Of a stretch of DNA of 64,000 nucleotides, positions 35,200 through 46,087 are shown piece after piece. Source of the stretch: Lineus longissimus (Eukaryota; Nemertea; Pilidiophora; Heteronemertea; Lineidae); contig NC_088309.1 in the NCBI RefSeq assembly GCF_910592395.1, positions 8,310,501 through 8,374,500 on the forward strand. The letters run 5' to 3'. The notes under the pieces are model-generated. The model had not been told where the DNA came from and searched no databases. It saw nothing but the letters and a program-made list of their open reading frames with translations. The number at the start of each line of letters is the position of its first letter. The first letter of the stretch is position 1. The position numbers and the translations under genes were made by a program.

Positions 35200-35616
35200 C
35201 TCAGCTCCCTTCCTTGTAATAAGTGCGCCACTCTGTATGGTGCTCTTTTGGACGAAGTTTTTCGATTTTTTTTCAAGTCGTTGCTTTTGCCCTGGGATGT
35301 GGCAGAATAATTTAATGTTTTCGGAGTTTGTCCGCAACGACAAAGTTTTATGCCCAGTCGATCTTATTCTGGTTGCCTGCCGCCGTCTTGAATCGACGGA
35401 AAATCTGCCAGCGCAATTTTCTCTCGCCGCTGGTGGATCGGGGTTGTCGTTTGGTCGATTAGTTCCCTTTGGACGCCTCGGACCTTCTCTCACGCAAATC
35501 CCAACGCGATTCATTTTCATTCCTCTCGGGAAGTCCTTACTAATCCATATAATCAAAAACGGAATAAACATAACAAAGCACATCCAACAGTTGACCAACT
35601 GAAATTTCATCGCCAT
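35200..35616 (-). CDS. Probable first coding exon of a type II membrane protein (partial)
   Basis: A 139-codon open exon starts at ATG 35616 and ends in the donor GAG|GTAAGC (intron from 35199), in phase 0. It encodes a hydrophobic segment near the N-terminus (LVNCWMCFVMFIPFLIIWI) after only about 7 residues. A long basic, Pro/Arg/Ser-rich stem follows. This is the layout of Golgi glycosyl- or sulfotransferase signal anchors. The upstream 35.7-35.95 kb is promoter-like and GC-richer. I could not find the next exon on the minus strand with matching phase, and no catalytic domain is visible, so the class is an inference from topology only. Confidence 0.45.
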
Positions 35617-35699
35617 GGCCACATGGGTATTGTTCCTGGGGTTATTTTCAATAGAAATCCTATAACATCATCAAACAAACAATAGAAAAACAAATCATA

Positions 35700-38600
35700 T
35701 AAGTCGTATTTCTTATAAATTTAAATGTAGAGAATAGGGGACGCGAAAGTCCCACGACGTGATAACTCCGATGACTTCGTGATACTGACTCAGATTGGCC
35801 CACGCTAATCCTACTTAATCCCCCCTCTGTCCTCCGAACCAATGACTGACGACGGACCAAGTTGTGAGGCAGGACCCCGCTCCGCCAGTTTTATACCCCG
35901 AAATATTTGAGAGCGATGTCCCGTGGCGAGGCAAATAGTTTACGCGTTAATAACCACGCCAAGGCTCAGTGGGGCGTGGGCTTCTTTTATATCCATTTAA
36001 ATCATCGCGGTTTTTGCGGCGTGAAATCCAATGAGTTTAGAGAACGCAACCTCGTCCAAATATGTTATCAGACGAGACACTCGGTCTCGGGTGTAACCTG
36101 TAGAGAAGCTCGTTTCAGTTCTAAATTTCATCATATAGACTGACGTACTAATTTGTGAGATATATTTGATTGTTTGAAATATCATGAAATATATTATATA
36201 AAAGTCTGCTACACCCAAATCACGTATTATTTGATATTAACGTTTGGACGGTCATTCATCGAATCGCAAATGATGCATTTTCGGTTGCATTTCAAACAAC
36301 CTTCTCCTTTTTGACAAAGATTGGCAATGGTCGATCTTTTGTTTTTTTGGAAACGAAATCTTTAAGGATACGGGTGAGCAAAGAAGGTCCTATAAAAAAT
36401 TGGGTCTTCTCATCCTGCCCACTCCCAAATCCCCGCCATGATGAGCGCACACTTGTAACTAGAGCCGTGCAGACATCTGAACGTGTGTTTGCCACTACGA
36501 CGGGGCTTTTTCATTATTTGTCTTCCTCGAAAGCTAGTTGTATTCAATTCATGCACCACTATCATAACGGTACTGAAGTATCCGCAACGACATCACGATG
36601 AACCCTTTTTATTCAAGAGCGAGAGGGAGATGACGGTATGAACCGCTTCCAATTCCACGACCAACCCACCACCTGGGTCCAAGGTTTGAAGGTCTGCTGC
36701 TGTTCCGCGTCAAGGATGACATACCCCATTGAGATCTTCATCAATGAGATGTTTTATTCCATATTGAATGGGTGACATCTCGTGAGATAGAAAGAAAACA
36801 AATTAAGTGAGCCGGATAGCGTGAATCGGACACTATCATCTGCTAACCATGCAAATCAAGCTTCGGAAGATTAGTACCTAAAGCGATAGTGTGACTCGGT
36901 TGCAAATTATAGGTTTGTGTTTCGCTTGGTAAGTGGGGCTCAAATTAGGTGTCGGTGATACCTTAATAATCCATAATCTCCCCATTCATGAGAGGCACGA
37001 AAGCAGTCAATCTATATAGTTATTACGATGTTTGGCAATAAAATATGTAACATCATGGTCAGTCTTGGTTTAAATGCGAAAAATCAGGCTTTGACTAACC
37101 GTAACTGTTGCCTTACCAGATAAAGGCGAGAAAGCACCGCAATTGGGCGGGCTTCTTTTGAGGATAGCGCTTACTTTACTGTTTCTTGTCCTTGCAGGAG
37201 AAGACGAAACCGGTTGGTTATCTCTTTAAAGCAGCTCTAGTGTTACCAGTCCTTGATGAAGGCGAGAAAGTAGTTGGTGATATTTTGAAGACAGCTTGCT
37301 ACTGTTCACTGCCCTTGATGAAAGCGAGATTTCCGTTGGTTATCTGTTGAAGATTATAGCTGACCCTGTTGCTTGTCATTGATGAAGACGAGAATGTGCA
37401 GTTTGTTATCGGTTGTGATGGAAGGCAGCGTATAATACGTTGCCAGTCCAGCGAGAGATCAACAGCGTTGATGAAGGCGAGAAAGCAGTTAGTTGTCTTT
37501 TGAAGTCAGCTACTGTTGCAACTAATTGACGCGGCGCGGGCTATTACATGTAGTCGTCTTTTGAAGGCTGCTGGCCTTATACTATACAATACGAGGGCGT
37601 GGGGTGATGCGAAAACGGGGATGGTTCTCAGGTGAATTAAGCATATAGATGCAGGATTGTTTTGTGATGAAGGCAAGGAAGCAGTTGGTTGGCTGTTGCA
37701 AAAATGTGCCGGTACTTTTTCGAAATATTGTCTTCAACAAATCACTGTCCGCAATATTGTCTTCGACATCTCTTCAGAGAGTTGTCTTATTTGTAATTTT
37801 CTTGTAGCGCACTGAGCTGGCATATTGAGAGAAAATGCCTCATCACAAATGTTGATGCCTGATTCGTTGCTTGACCCTGTTAATTCCAGTCATCGGTTTT
37901 CAAATAACCTCTAGTGACGTCACGTTTGGTTTGCCAGAGTTGTACTTCATTAGTGAAAATGATAATACTAGTATCATCAGGCAAGGAATTTATCTTATTG
38001 AAAATTATCATCGAAGTGTGTCGGGCGCCAAGTTAGAAAGCGATGCTCTCTGAATATTAGACGGATAGATGGACAAGGACGCCACTTGAAATATTGGGAT
38101 AAATAGTTTGATAACAAGGGAGATAAGAATGGAAAATGTGTGAACTATTGGGACTGACCCCGAGTACTTGTCATGTCGCCTCGCTACACCATCTCAAGTG
38201 GTTTCCTTTCAAATGAGATGCATTGATAATTGCTTACATCTAGTCATCCTTTGTTGTGAGTTTTGCAATGGAACATTGCTTTAATTAGGTTGAGACGTTG
38301 TTGTTGTTGTTGTTGTAAGAGGACGGATGCCCTTAGAATCTTGGACAAAACGATTTTTTTTATAAATCTGGTTTTAGTTTACCAGATGTTGCGGTCTACC
38401 GTTCGAAGTTTACCAAACGTTAAATTCATTGACAATGATGATACATAAATTAGCATTTTGGATATGAATTGATACTTTTTATGCGAAAGAGTACTATCTG
38501 TATGCAAAATGTCGCATTAATATTGCCAGTGGCAAAACACATGCGATTTTTGAAAAAATGAACCGTTACAAATACGTGTATCACAGTTATTGTGACAATA

Positions 38601-41000
38601 CGGACAATCAAGATGCGATTCAAATGTAACACAAAGTCATGTTGTTCGAATGCTTGGGATGCTATGTTTAGGGGGCGTGCACCACGATCTACCCCCAGCT
38701 ACGGCATTTTAGAGTCCACAATGAGGAAAGCCGTATTCGTCAAAGATAGTGGCGAGAAAGTTTAATTGGTGGTTTATTGCTTTTGCTTTGAGATAGTTTG
38801 GCCCGAAGAATAAAGATGGATGAACATTGGATGGACGGGCATGGACGCGTCATTTGTAATTGAAATTCCACCATGAGTTATTGGTTTAGGGTATGCCGTA
38901 AATCAGTGGTTTTTCTTTTGTGGTGGTCATTCGGAACAAAGAAGGATTTGAGTCTAAGAACATAAACAGTAATAAATGTCAGAACAAGTCGCATCTGAAA
39001 CGGACCTTCTGTGAATTAAAGCGTGAAATGTAGATCTTGCGATAGCAACTGTGAACAAATGGAAACTCAAAGGTGAAATTAAACAAATAACACAACAAAT
39101 AATATATCTTTCATCACGTGTGGAAGATGAATATATACAAAATATTCTCATTGTGTTGTCCATCTCTTGAATTGACTAACCTTGAATAAAAATTAGCCTT
39201 GCAGCTGCAGTGAAAATCTTTGTGAGAAAGGTCATAAAATCATGTTAAGCACTTCAGTTGGGGCACAAAGTTTATCGGGATTAGAATCTACATTGTAACC
39301 TTTGAGTATGAATTTTGACGATTTGTTCAAAATGGCAGGTTATGATGTCTTTCGAAAATATCTTCTTCGACTTGACAATTACAATCAAGACTTTCGGTCC
39401 TTTTCGTCGTAACAGAGCGCCGCGGTACAGTGATACGAAACCTCTTGGGTTGGTACAAAATATCTAAGTAACCAAAATCTCATTTCAGAATTAGTTTTGG
39501 GTGTTACAGAGTAGAAATTGGTACCTTATTACCGGCATGGTTGTATTACCAATCGTCGCTCGGATAGAGCATATATTTCGCCCGAAACCTCAGCTACCGC
39601 CCCGGTTTCGGCCTACATTTCAGCTCCACTCTCGCGGTGCCATTGCTTGAACGCCGTTAATGCGCCGGATGAACCAATACATCAAGTTCGGTATCAAATC
39701 CTTGACAAATTAGATTCGTTAAAACGATTAATTAGGACCTACACGTGTTTGTGATGTATCCATTTTGCCAAGGCGACAACCATGAAATAGTTTTAATCAA
39801 GAAATACCTTGAAGGCTGCCCTGCGGAGGCGCTAACAAAAGCAACCCCTCAAGGAGACAAAACAAGTTGAGACCAGTTGACAGCAAAACGTAGCACCGAC
39901 AAGGTTGTGACAGATGGTCGTTCAGATAACACCCTTCTACACAATATGATGATGGTTTCAAACACGGACCCAACCTAGCGGCGATACAAACTTTCTGATG
40001 CACCGATTTGTCAACCTTGCGTTAGTTTGAGTTGACTCGTATCTGACGGGTAACTCAATTATAAGTGTCAAGGCGGTCATAAGATGACTGGTAGTTTAAT
40101 ATCATATCTGTCTCAGCGTGATCATCTCCCAGCCCGCGAGGCATCTGATTGTTACACCAGCGAATCAGGGACGAGGGCGAATCCGAAAAAGATAACTCAA
40201 AGTTAAGGTAACGCCAACGTTTAGTGACGAAGTTTGTCTGACGTCGCTTGTTGTTACTCGGGTGAGATGGTCGGTTCATAGACTCAAACTAAGTAAAAGA
40301 ATGCCTTTGGTTGGTTCTTCCTACGACACGCAAGAAGAAGAGCCAGTTCTAGCAAACAAGATGCTAAATGCAGCATAAACAGCATAAACATATAATTAAT
40401 GTAAAGCTCTAGCTTCCCCTTGCGCAAAAAGCGATGTGCGACAATCCCAAAGTATATCTGTCTTCAGAAATTAACGTCGCATATATAAATTGTCGCATAA
40501 ATTGTTGATGCGACGCGCCATTTGATTAAAAACCTAACATATGACGAAGAACACGTTTGTGACAAATATAACTACATTACGTACATGTACACACAGAAGT
40601 GAAGTCGAAAATTTAAAAAAAATTGGCGCCACTTGACAGTTGACAAGAGTCTCCCTCTTTTAACAGATATCAAAATTAATATTATTGAATTGCCCGCTGC
40701 GTGGGCCTGCCGATTGTGCCAAAATCGGTTCAGGCTCAGGCAGATCGAACCCCGATTTGAATTACAAACAAGGATATACATTTAGTAAAGATCTTAGGCG
40801 ATTTTATGTATTTAGCCCACCAAAGCATGTCCGCGATTGTACTGTGTCCTAAATCATGGCCCGGGCCTTTGTACCACCACATATATACCTATAGGAAAAC
40901 TATTGGTCGGCGCGCGTATATCACAGTGAACGGTTTTCAAATTGTTTTGTGTTGCGCATATTTATTTCAAAACAATTTATAAATAGATTTGATCCGTACC
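35700..41000. other. Intergenic region with promoter-like flank and repeats
   Basis: I see no defensible coding exon. The first 300 bases are GC-richer and probably belong to the promoter of the minus-strand exon at 35616. A degenerate minisatellite occupies about 37110-37710, and a short (GTT)n run lies near 38297-38316. A possible tRNA-like fragment is near 40725-40760 (minus, GGGGTTCGATCTG). Plus-strand open frames at 36311-36601 and 39518-39754 lack recognisable content. Confidence 0.45.
37110..37710 (+). repeat. Degenerate minisatellite (~60-80-bp period)
   Basis: The theme 'gatgaaggcgagaaagcagttggttat.ttttgaagacagct' recurs near 37254, 37315, 37381, 37462 and 37666, with a weaker copy near 37122. 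Spacing is irregular and copies have diverged. It keeps no long reading frame. Confidence 0.6.
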
Positions 41001-41509
41001 ACACATCCGTGACATCTGGTAATATCGAAAACAACTTTCCAAGGGGGCTCCAAGAGTTGGTGTCTTACGCAAGTTGCTTTTCCTTCTATTTCGTTCTTCG
41101 TATAAGAACTTCAGCATCTACCGCGGAAAGAAGTCGAAGAGCTCTCCCAGAAAGCAAGATTATATCAAAGGTAAGCAGTCAAATCCCAGATTTTAGGGTT
41201 AGAGATACGAGGAGCTTTCACTAGTGATCTCTAGAATGGATCTCACGATGTAGATTGCATCCAGGTGTTGCGTTGGCGGTCGGTAATTTAGGTGCACTTA
41301 ACATACACAGACTGAAACAGAATTTGATTTTACCGTTGTGAACGCGATCTAATTGGTATCAATGATCACATGTACATCTCGAATCAAAATGACGGAAACC
41401 TTCGTCAGACTTTCTTTCGTAGTCGTCGTTTCCAGATTCTTCATTGCTTCATACCAACAATAATGAATAAAAGAGAACAATCTATTGGCAGTTTTCACTT
41501 TCATTACAG
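41000..41509 (+). promoter_or_regulatory. Putative 5' UTR exon and intron of the Mab-21-like gene
   Basis: A non-coding exon plausibly ends at 41170 (CAAAG|GTAAGC). Its intron would run 41171-41509, ending in 'ttcactttcattacag'. The coding exon then starts at 41510, 25 bases before an ATG in strong context (tcaaccATGG). The frame remains open upstream to 41370, but that stretch would be intron. Confidence 0.6.
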
Positions 41510-41534
41510 ACTTCTTCCGGCACCACCATCAACC

Positions 41535-43859
41535 ATGGATTGGCCTTCCGGTTGTTCCGAGCGTCACCTATCGTTCATCCTTCGAAACCTTCTGAGCCTG
41601 GACGAGGTAGTATTCGATGAGGACCGGCAGAAGGCACGAGCAGAAGCAAGACAAATACAGGAAAAAGGCAAAGAAGATTTAGGGGATATCCTGCAACAGA
41701 TCGAGCCTGTTTCAAAAGGTTGTGAGGCAGAACATTTGAACTTGCCCCATAAATACATTGCGACTATGAAAGATGAAGAAATGAAGAACTTTGATGTTGG
41801 TTACGATTGGGACTACATGATGGTCTTTAAGAAATTAGTTCTTGGTGAGACCGTTGGAGACGCCACTGAACCGGAAGAGGCTGTCTGTCTGATGGAACCT
41901 GCCGGAAGCCCTGGCTACCTGAAAATCCGAGTTCCTGATATTGATAAAGTTGAGAAGATGTTTCATCCGTTTATTGCCAAAGACAGACCGGATGGGAAAT
42001 TTTACATCTTAGGAGAGGAAACAGTTTCTACTCTTACCAAAGCGATGATGAAGGACAATCGGAAGCTGGACCTGGCTGTCGTGAAGGAGCCAACACCTTC
42101 ATCGGTGGGCCTTGATGATGTTGATGGCGCCGAGTCCAACAAATCCAAGGTCAACGTGTCCGTGACTGAGAACACCTTCTCTGTCCCATGTCCCTCCTGG
42201 CCATCAGCGGCTTCGGCCTTCTTGATCAGGAGGCGGGTCGCACAATGGCCGCCGGACGAACTCATAGAAAACATCAACACAGCCGGGTGCCATGCCGTTC
42301 CATTCCCTCATCCAGACAGCAATGATCCAAAGATCGAATGGCGCCTATCGTTCGATGTTGCGGAGAAACTACTCGCAGACAGCCTGACGCAGCCGCAACG
42401 GAGGTGTTTCCTTATATTGCAAGGTTTGCTAAAGGTCCACTTGGAGCTACCGCCCGTGCTGACGTCTTCCCACCTGAAGACTGTTCTGTTCTGGTGTCTA
42501 GAGGACAAGCCAGTGGAGACTTGGGGCGATGAATGCCTGGCACCGTCTTTCTTCTTTCTCATTGATAAGCTTATCTTTTTCCTTGTGCGGAAGGACATTC
42601 CGAACTTCTTCATCCCAAAGAACAATATGATCAGCCACATTCATCGGGATTTCGTAGACGATATCCTTCAGAAGGTGATTGCCATTCGCCATGACCCAAT
42701 CCCTTACCTCAGACAGATGCACGATGAGCTACAGTCCCCAGAATGGATACCCTTCGACACCATATTCGCTCCGATAGTTTGTGCCATACAAGATGATCCG
42801 TTCTACCCTGGTGAAGACTGCATTAGACATTCTCTAATGAACATTGGTTTCGGTTTAAGCGCCCTTGGTGAAAAACGCTTCGCATTGCCATACTTGTCTC
42901 GTTGCGTTCGTACAGTGACCGTTGAAGAAGGTGACAGCAACCCCGTTTATAGCATTGACACGGGACTTACGCAAATGATTCATCACACCGCCCTTGAGGT
43001 GGATGATCTTGACACCGCTATTCGCTACATGATGTTCCTGATGGACGTCATTGGAGACGTACCAGCGGAGGACGCTGAAACCGTTTTTGACCTTCCGTCC
43101 ATCTTATGCAACCTTGGATGCTTGATTCATGCAAAGTATCACCAAGAAACAAGTTCTGAACTCAAGGAGCTTCTGTTGGCGAAAGCCGAGAACTTCTTGC
43201 TCCGTTCAATAGCCAGTGGACTTCCGTCAGCCTACTTAGAATACGCAAATCTGCTCTGCAGGACAAACCGAGAGCATGACGCGGTCTTCTACCTTCAGAA
43301 AGCTGCGTCCACGTCAGGTCCAGAAGCCTTGGTTCAGTACGGTCAGATTGAGAAATACAACGTCGATGAGAATCTACGAGAACAAATCGAAATTTATGGC
43401 CACGTCACGCTACCGTCGGCTGTCTACGCCACGCATCAGCTGGTGATGATCAACCATAATCGAGGACTAAAGACGGAGGCTAGGGAACATCTGGCCGAGC
43501 TTGAGAAGCTGGTCGCGGTGCCACTGGTCAGGAAGCAATCTGACTCCACAGATATGTTGGAGGGGATCGATGAAGTAGATCGTGAGGCTGAGCGCCGCGC
43601 GGAGGGCCAGAGAGTGGATGACATCAAGCTGGAAATGACTGACACTGTAGACGGCAAGGAAGATATTGGAAAGGAAACGAAGGGAACTGAAGCAAGTGAT
43701 GTAGATGAACCAGATGTTGCAGACCATGAACTTTACATCCAGAATAATATTCAGAAGTCGATGTCACACATCATGACGCATGCCTACAAAGTGGTTGGGG
43801 TGTCTGGAGATGGTATTGATGTTAAGAAGGGAGGGGACGGAGGCTCAGGTGACTGGTGA
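41535..43859 (+). CDS. Mab-21/cGAS-like nucleotidyltransferase-fold protein with TPR-like C-terminus
   Basis: The coding region is one exon giving 774 aa. Residues about 70-385 match the Mab-21 domain family, which includes cGAS, cGAS-like receptors and MAB21L. The acidic strand motif YDWDYMMVF (D91, D93) is followed by WPSAASAFLIRRR...WPPDELI (about 222-244), EWRLSFDVAEKLL (268-280) and SSHLKTVLFWCLE (311-323), the diagnostic helical-half signature. Residues about 440-700 are helical and resemble tetratricopeptide-type repeats (LGCLIHAKYHQE, AYLEYANLLCRTN, AVFYLQKAAS). The Gly-Ser loop before the DxD motif is not visible, and the third catalytic acid appears replaced (VNVSV, near N207). I infer a non-catalytic sensor or scaffold. 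No signal peptide or membrane segment is seen. Intronless Mab-21 genes of this type are often members of expanded invertebrate families. Confidence 0.85.
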   Translation: MDWPSGCSERHLSFILRNLLSLDEVVFDEDRQKARAEARQIQEKGKEDLGDILQQIEPVSKGCEAEHLNLPHKYIATMKDEEMKNFDVGYDWDYMMVFKKLVLGETVGDATEPEEAVCLMEPAGSPGYLKIRVPDIDKVEKMFHPFIAKDRPDGKFYILGEETVSTLTKAMMKDNRKLDLAVVKEPTPSSVGLDDVDGAESNKSKVNVSVTENTFSVPCPSWPSAASAFLIRRRVAQWPPDELIENINTAGCHAVPFPHPDSNDPKIEWRLSFDVAEKLLADSLTQPQRRCFLILQGLLKVHLELPPVLTSSHLKTVLFWCLEDKPVETWGDECLAPSFFFLIDKLIFFLVRKDIPNFFIPKNNMISHIHRDFVDDILQKVIAIRHDPIPYLRQMHDELQSPEWIPFDTIFAPIVCAIQDDPFYPGEDCIRHSLMNIGFGLSALGEKRFALPYLSRCVRTVTVEEGDSNPVYSIDTGLTQMIHHTALEVDDLDTAIRYMMFLMDVIGDVPAEDAETVFDLPSILCNLGCLIHAKYHQETSSELKELLLAKAENFLLRSIASGLPSAYLEYANLLCRTNREHDAVFYLQKAASTSGPEALVQYGQIEKYNVDENLREQIEIYGHVTLPSAVYATHQLVMINHNRGLKTEAREHLAELEKLVAVPLVRKQSDSTDMLEGIDEVDREAERRAEGQRVDDIKLEMTDTVDGKEDIGKETKGTEASDVDEPDVADHELYIQNNIQKSMSHIMTHAYKVVGVSGDGIDVKKGGDGGSGDW

Positions 43860-46087
43860 TGTAGTTAGTCCACTCTTGCAAAGCCCGAGTTGCCCAGACG
43901 CACAGGGCAGATTAGGAACAGAATCTACTAATAGGATGAGGAAATCACAATGAGTTGTTTTGATGAACAGATGATGGCAAAAGTAGTTGACAAAGCGTAA
44001 AACACCTTCAGACGTTCTTTCCAAGTCTTTAAGATTAAGTCGATTTTAACTATGGTGCTTGATGAGAGTACCGTATTCTGGTAATTGGTCATCATTCCAG
44101 CTGTTAGAGTTATAAAGTTTGGGAACGTTATGCCTAGTAGTGTCGCTCGATGCGTTTTTCATGTAGATTTGGCTTGTATGAGGACAGAATGTGATGATCT
44201 GCACCCATGATCGAGGAAAAAGCATCACTGCATGGCACTTTTTTCCTTGCACCAGAAAGGTACCGGGTTTACATTTTGTTTGAAGGCACTGGCTACCACC
44301 CTGCTGCAGCTGCACTTACCATTAGTTACAATACCACAGAAACAAATTACTCTAACTGTTTTTTTTCCATTTGCTCAAATTTTAGTATAGGCTTACTTTC
44401 AAAATGGCAGTGATCGAATCCTTGAAGTTGTCATTTACATGTATGTTAGGATAATGCGTTCAGTTATTGTCAAAAGATTTTACGTTGAATAGATTTTCTA
44501 GTTGCATCTTCTTAAATTCTAGTATTGGAAACCACCTGCAAAGTACAGTAGGACCTCTCTATGAAGGACACCCTTGGGAGTAAGAGTCGCTCTTCTTTAT
44601 AGTGATGTGCCCTGATTGCAGAGGTCATGATAATTACCAACCTGGGACCAAAATCAATATTCCTGATAGAGAGGTGTCCGCTAAGAGAGGTTTCTTCGTA
44701 CTAATATGCGTAGGTCTCGAGGGACACCCGTTTTGTATCGATCTGGAAAATATGGTAGAGGAGAACTGACTACCCTATTCATTCATGAAGAGGAAAATTT
44801 GCTATCAAATCTAAACGCCCCGCAAACAGGCGATTTAGTTCGCCACGACCAGCGACGATAATCGCTTCTTTGAAGTGGCAAGAATCGTTGATCGCAGCAA
44901 CCCGGATCAATATCCGATTATATTGCGACGAAAATCGGTCGTTTGCTTTTCCGTCTAACGAGCCCCCCCCCGTTCGCGATCATGTAACGATCGCGATTAT
45001 AGTTCTTGTAATGTCTGTCAGATGGCTGTGTGATGCGATAGTATGTTCATCCATTTAAGTATTGATTTGCCGGAATCATACTTCCTGGTCAGACCCATCT
45101 ACTACTACATGTATATATCAAACAGCACAGGCCTTGGCGAAATCAACCCGACACCACGCTCATGGAAAAATTGATCTCACTGGCAGCTCGGTAAGTTAGC
45201 CTTGCGAAAAATATAGTTTACAGAGTATAGGCCTAGCTATACAGCTATATAGGTCCAACTTTCACAGTGCCAAAGACTGAAAGAATCCTGAAACTCCATG
45301 GTTGTCCTCTAGATCGATTGATTCTTAGCTCGTTAACTACGGTCTCGGACTATAATTGAGCCTTAGCCGCGATGGATTTCTGAGTTAGTCCATGCACTAC
45401 CCCCAAGACTTGACATCGCGAACGTATGAGATGTGAAGCCTTGGGAGTCAGGTCGGCACAACTTAAGAGGTCGATCAGGAGGAAATGAGGAAATATCATA
45501 TTTCCTCCTATTCTAAAAGCGTACTACTGATTACTGACTAAATATAATTATATGGCGTCTTGGCATGTTGCCTGCAATAAAGTAATTGGCTATCAGGATT
45601 TAATATTTCACTGTTCTAATTACTGGGTTTTCCTTTTCCTGAAGGTCAGATAGGTTGTACTAGATAATTAAATCCGAACCAAGATTGGCACAGACCTCTT
45701 GCAGTTTGCTGCCGTTACGTAAATGCTGGAGTTCTATCAAGTCCATGGCAATGTGAGGGGATGATAGATCCCTCGGCAGGTAAGCCACTTCTTGATATTT
45801 TATCAATCTAAGGTAAGCCACTTCTTGTTATTTTATCAATCTATTTTCTGGCCCAATAATAATGATCGACCTAAATAGGCCTACTCCATATTTGCATTAA
45901 AATTACATTCTAGAATGTTCATACAACGTATGTTTTACTGCACTCGGACAGACAGCTCCCATTCCAATAGTCAAATGGCAAACGTAAAATATTCTTCATC
46001 GTCGATTGTCTGTAGCAGTCCCTCTTCACTTCGTTTCTAGGTGGTGAGAACTTGATACCAAACAAGTGACCCAAAGAGACGCCCATC
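43860..46087. other. Intergenic region and putative 5' UTR of the DSTYK-like gene
   Basis: This holds the Mab-21-like 3' UTR, a MITE-like copy (about 44546-44703), a C-rich run at 44963-44971, and a duplicated 'ggtaagccacttcttg.tattttatcaatcta' near 45779 and 45811. A possible acceptor ends at 46040, making 46041 the start of the exon that carries the DSTYK-like ATG. No coding exon is seen. Confidence 0.45.
44546..44703. mobile_element. MITE-like palindromic element, eroded right end
   Basis: It starts TA-CAGTAGGACCTCTCTATG and continues 'aaggacacccttggga'. The right half 'gatagagaggtgtccgctaa' is followed by an eroded terminus (ggtttcttcgta). It belongs to the same family as 28117-28299. 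Confidence 0.6.

Noticed and set aside
36311-36601. 96-aa plus-strand open frame in the intergenic region
   Set aside because: It has no domain, no splice context, and overlaps open frames on the other strand.
41370-41534. N-terminal extension of the Mab-21-like protein to 829 aa
   Set aside because: An acceptor at 41508-41509 and a strong-context ATG at 41535 indicate this stretch is the end of a 5' UTR intron.
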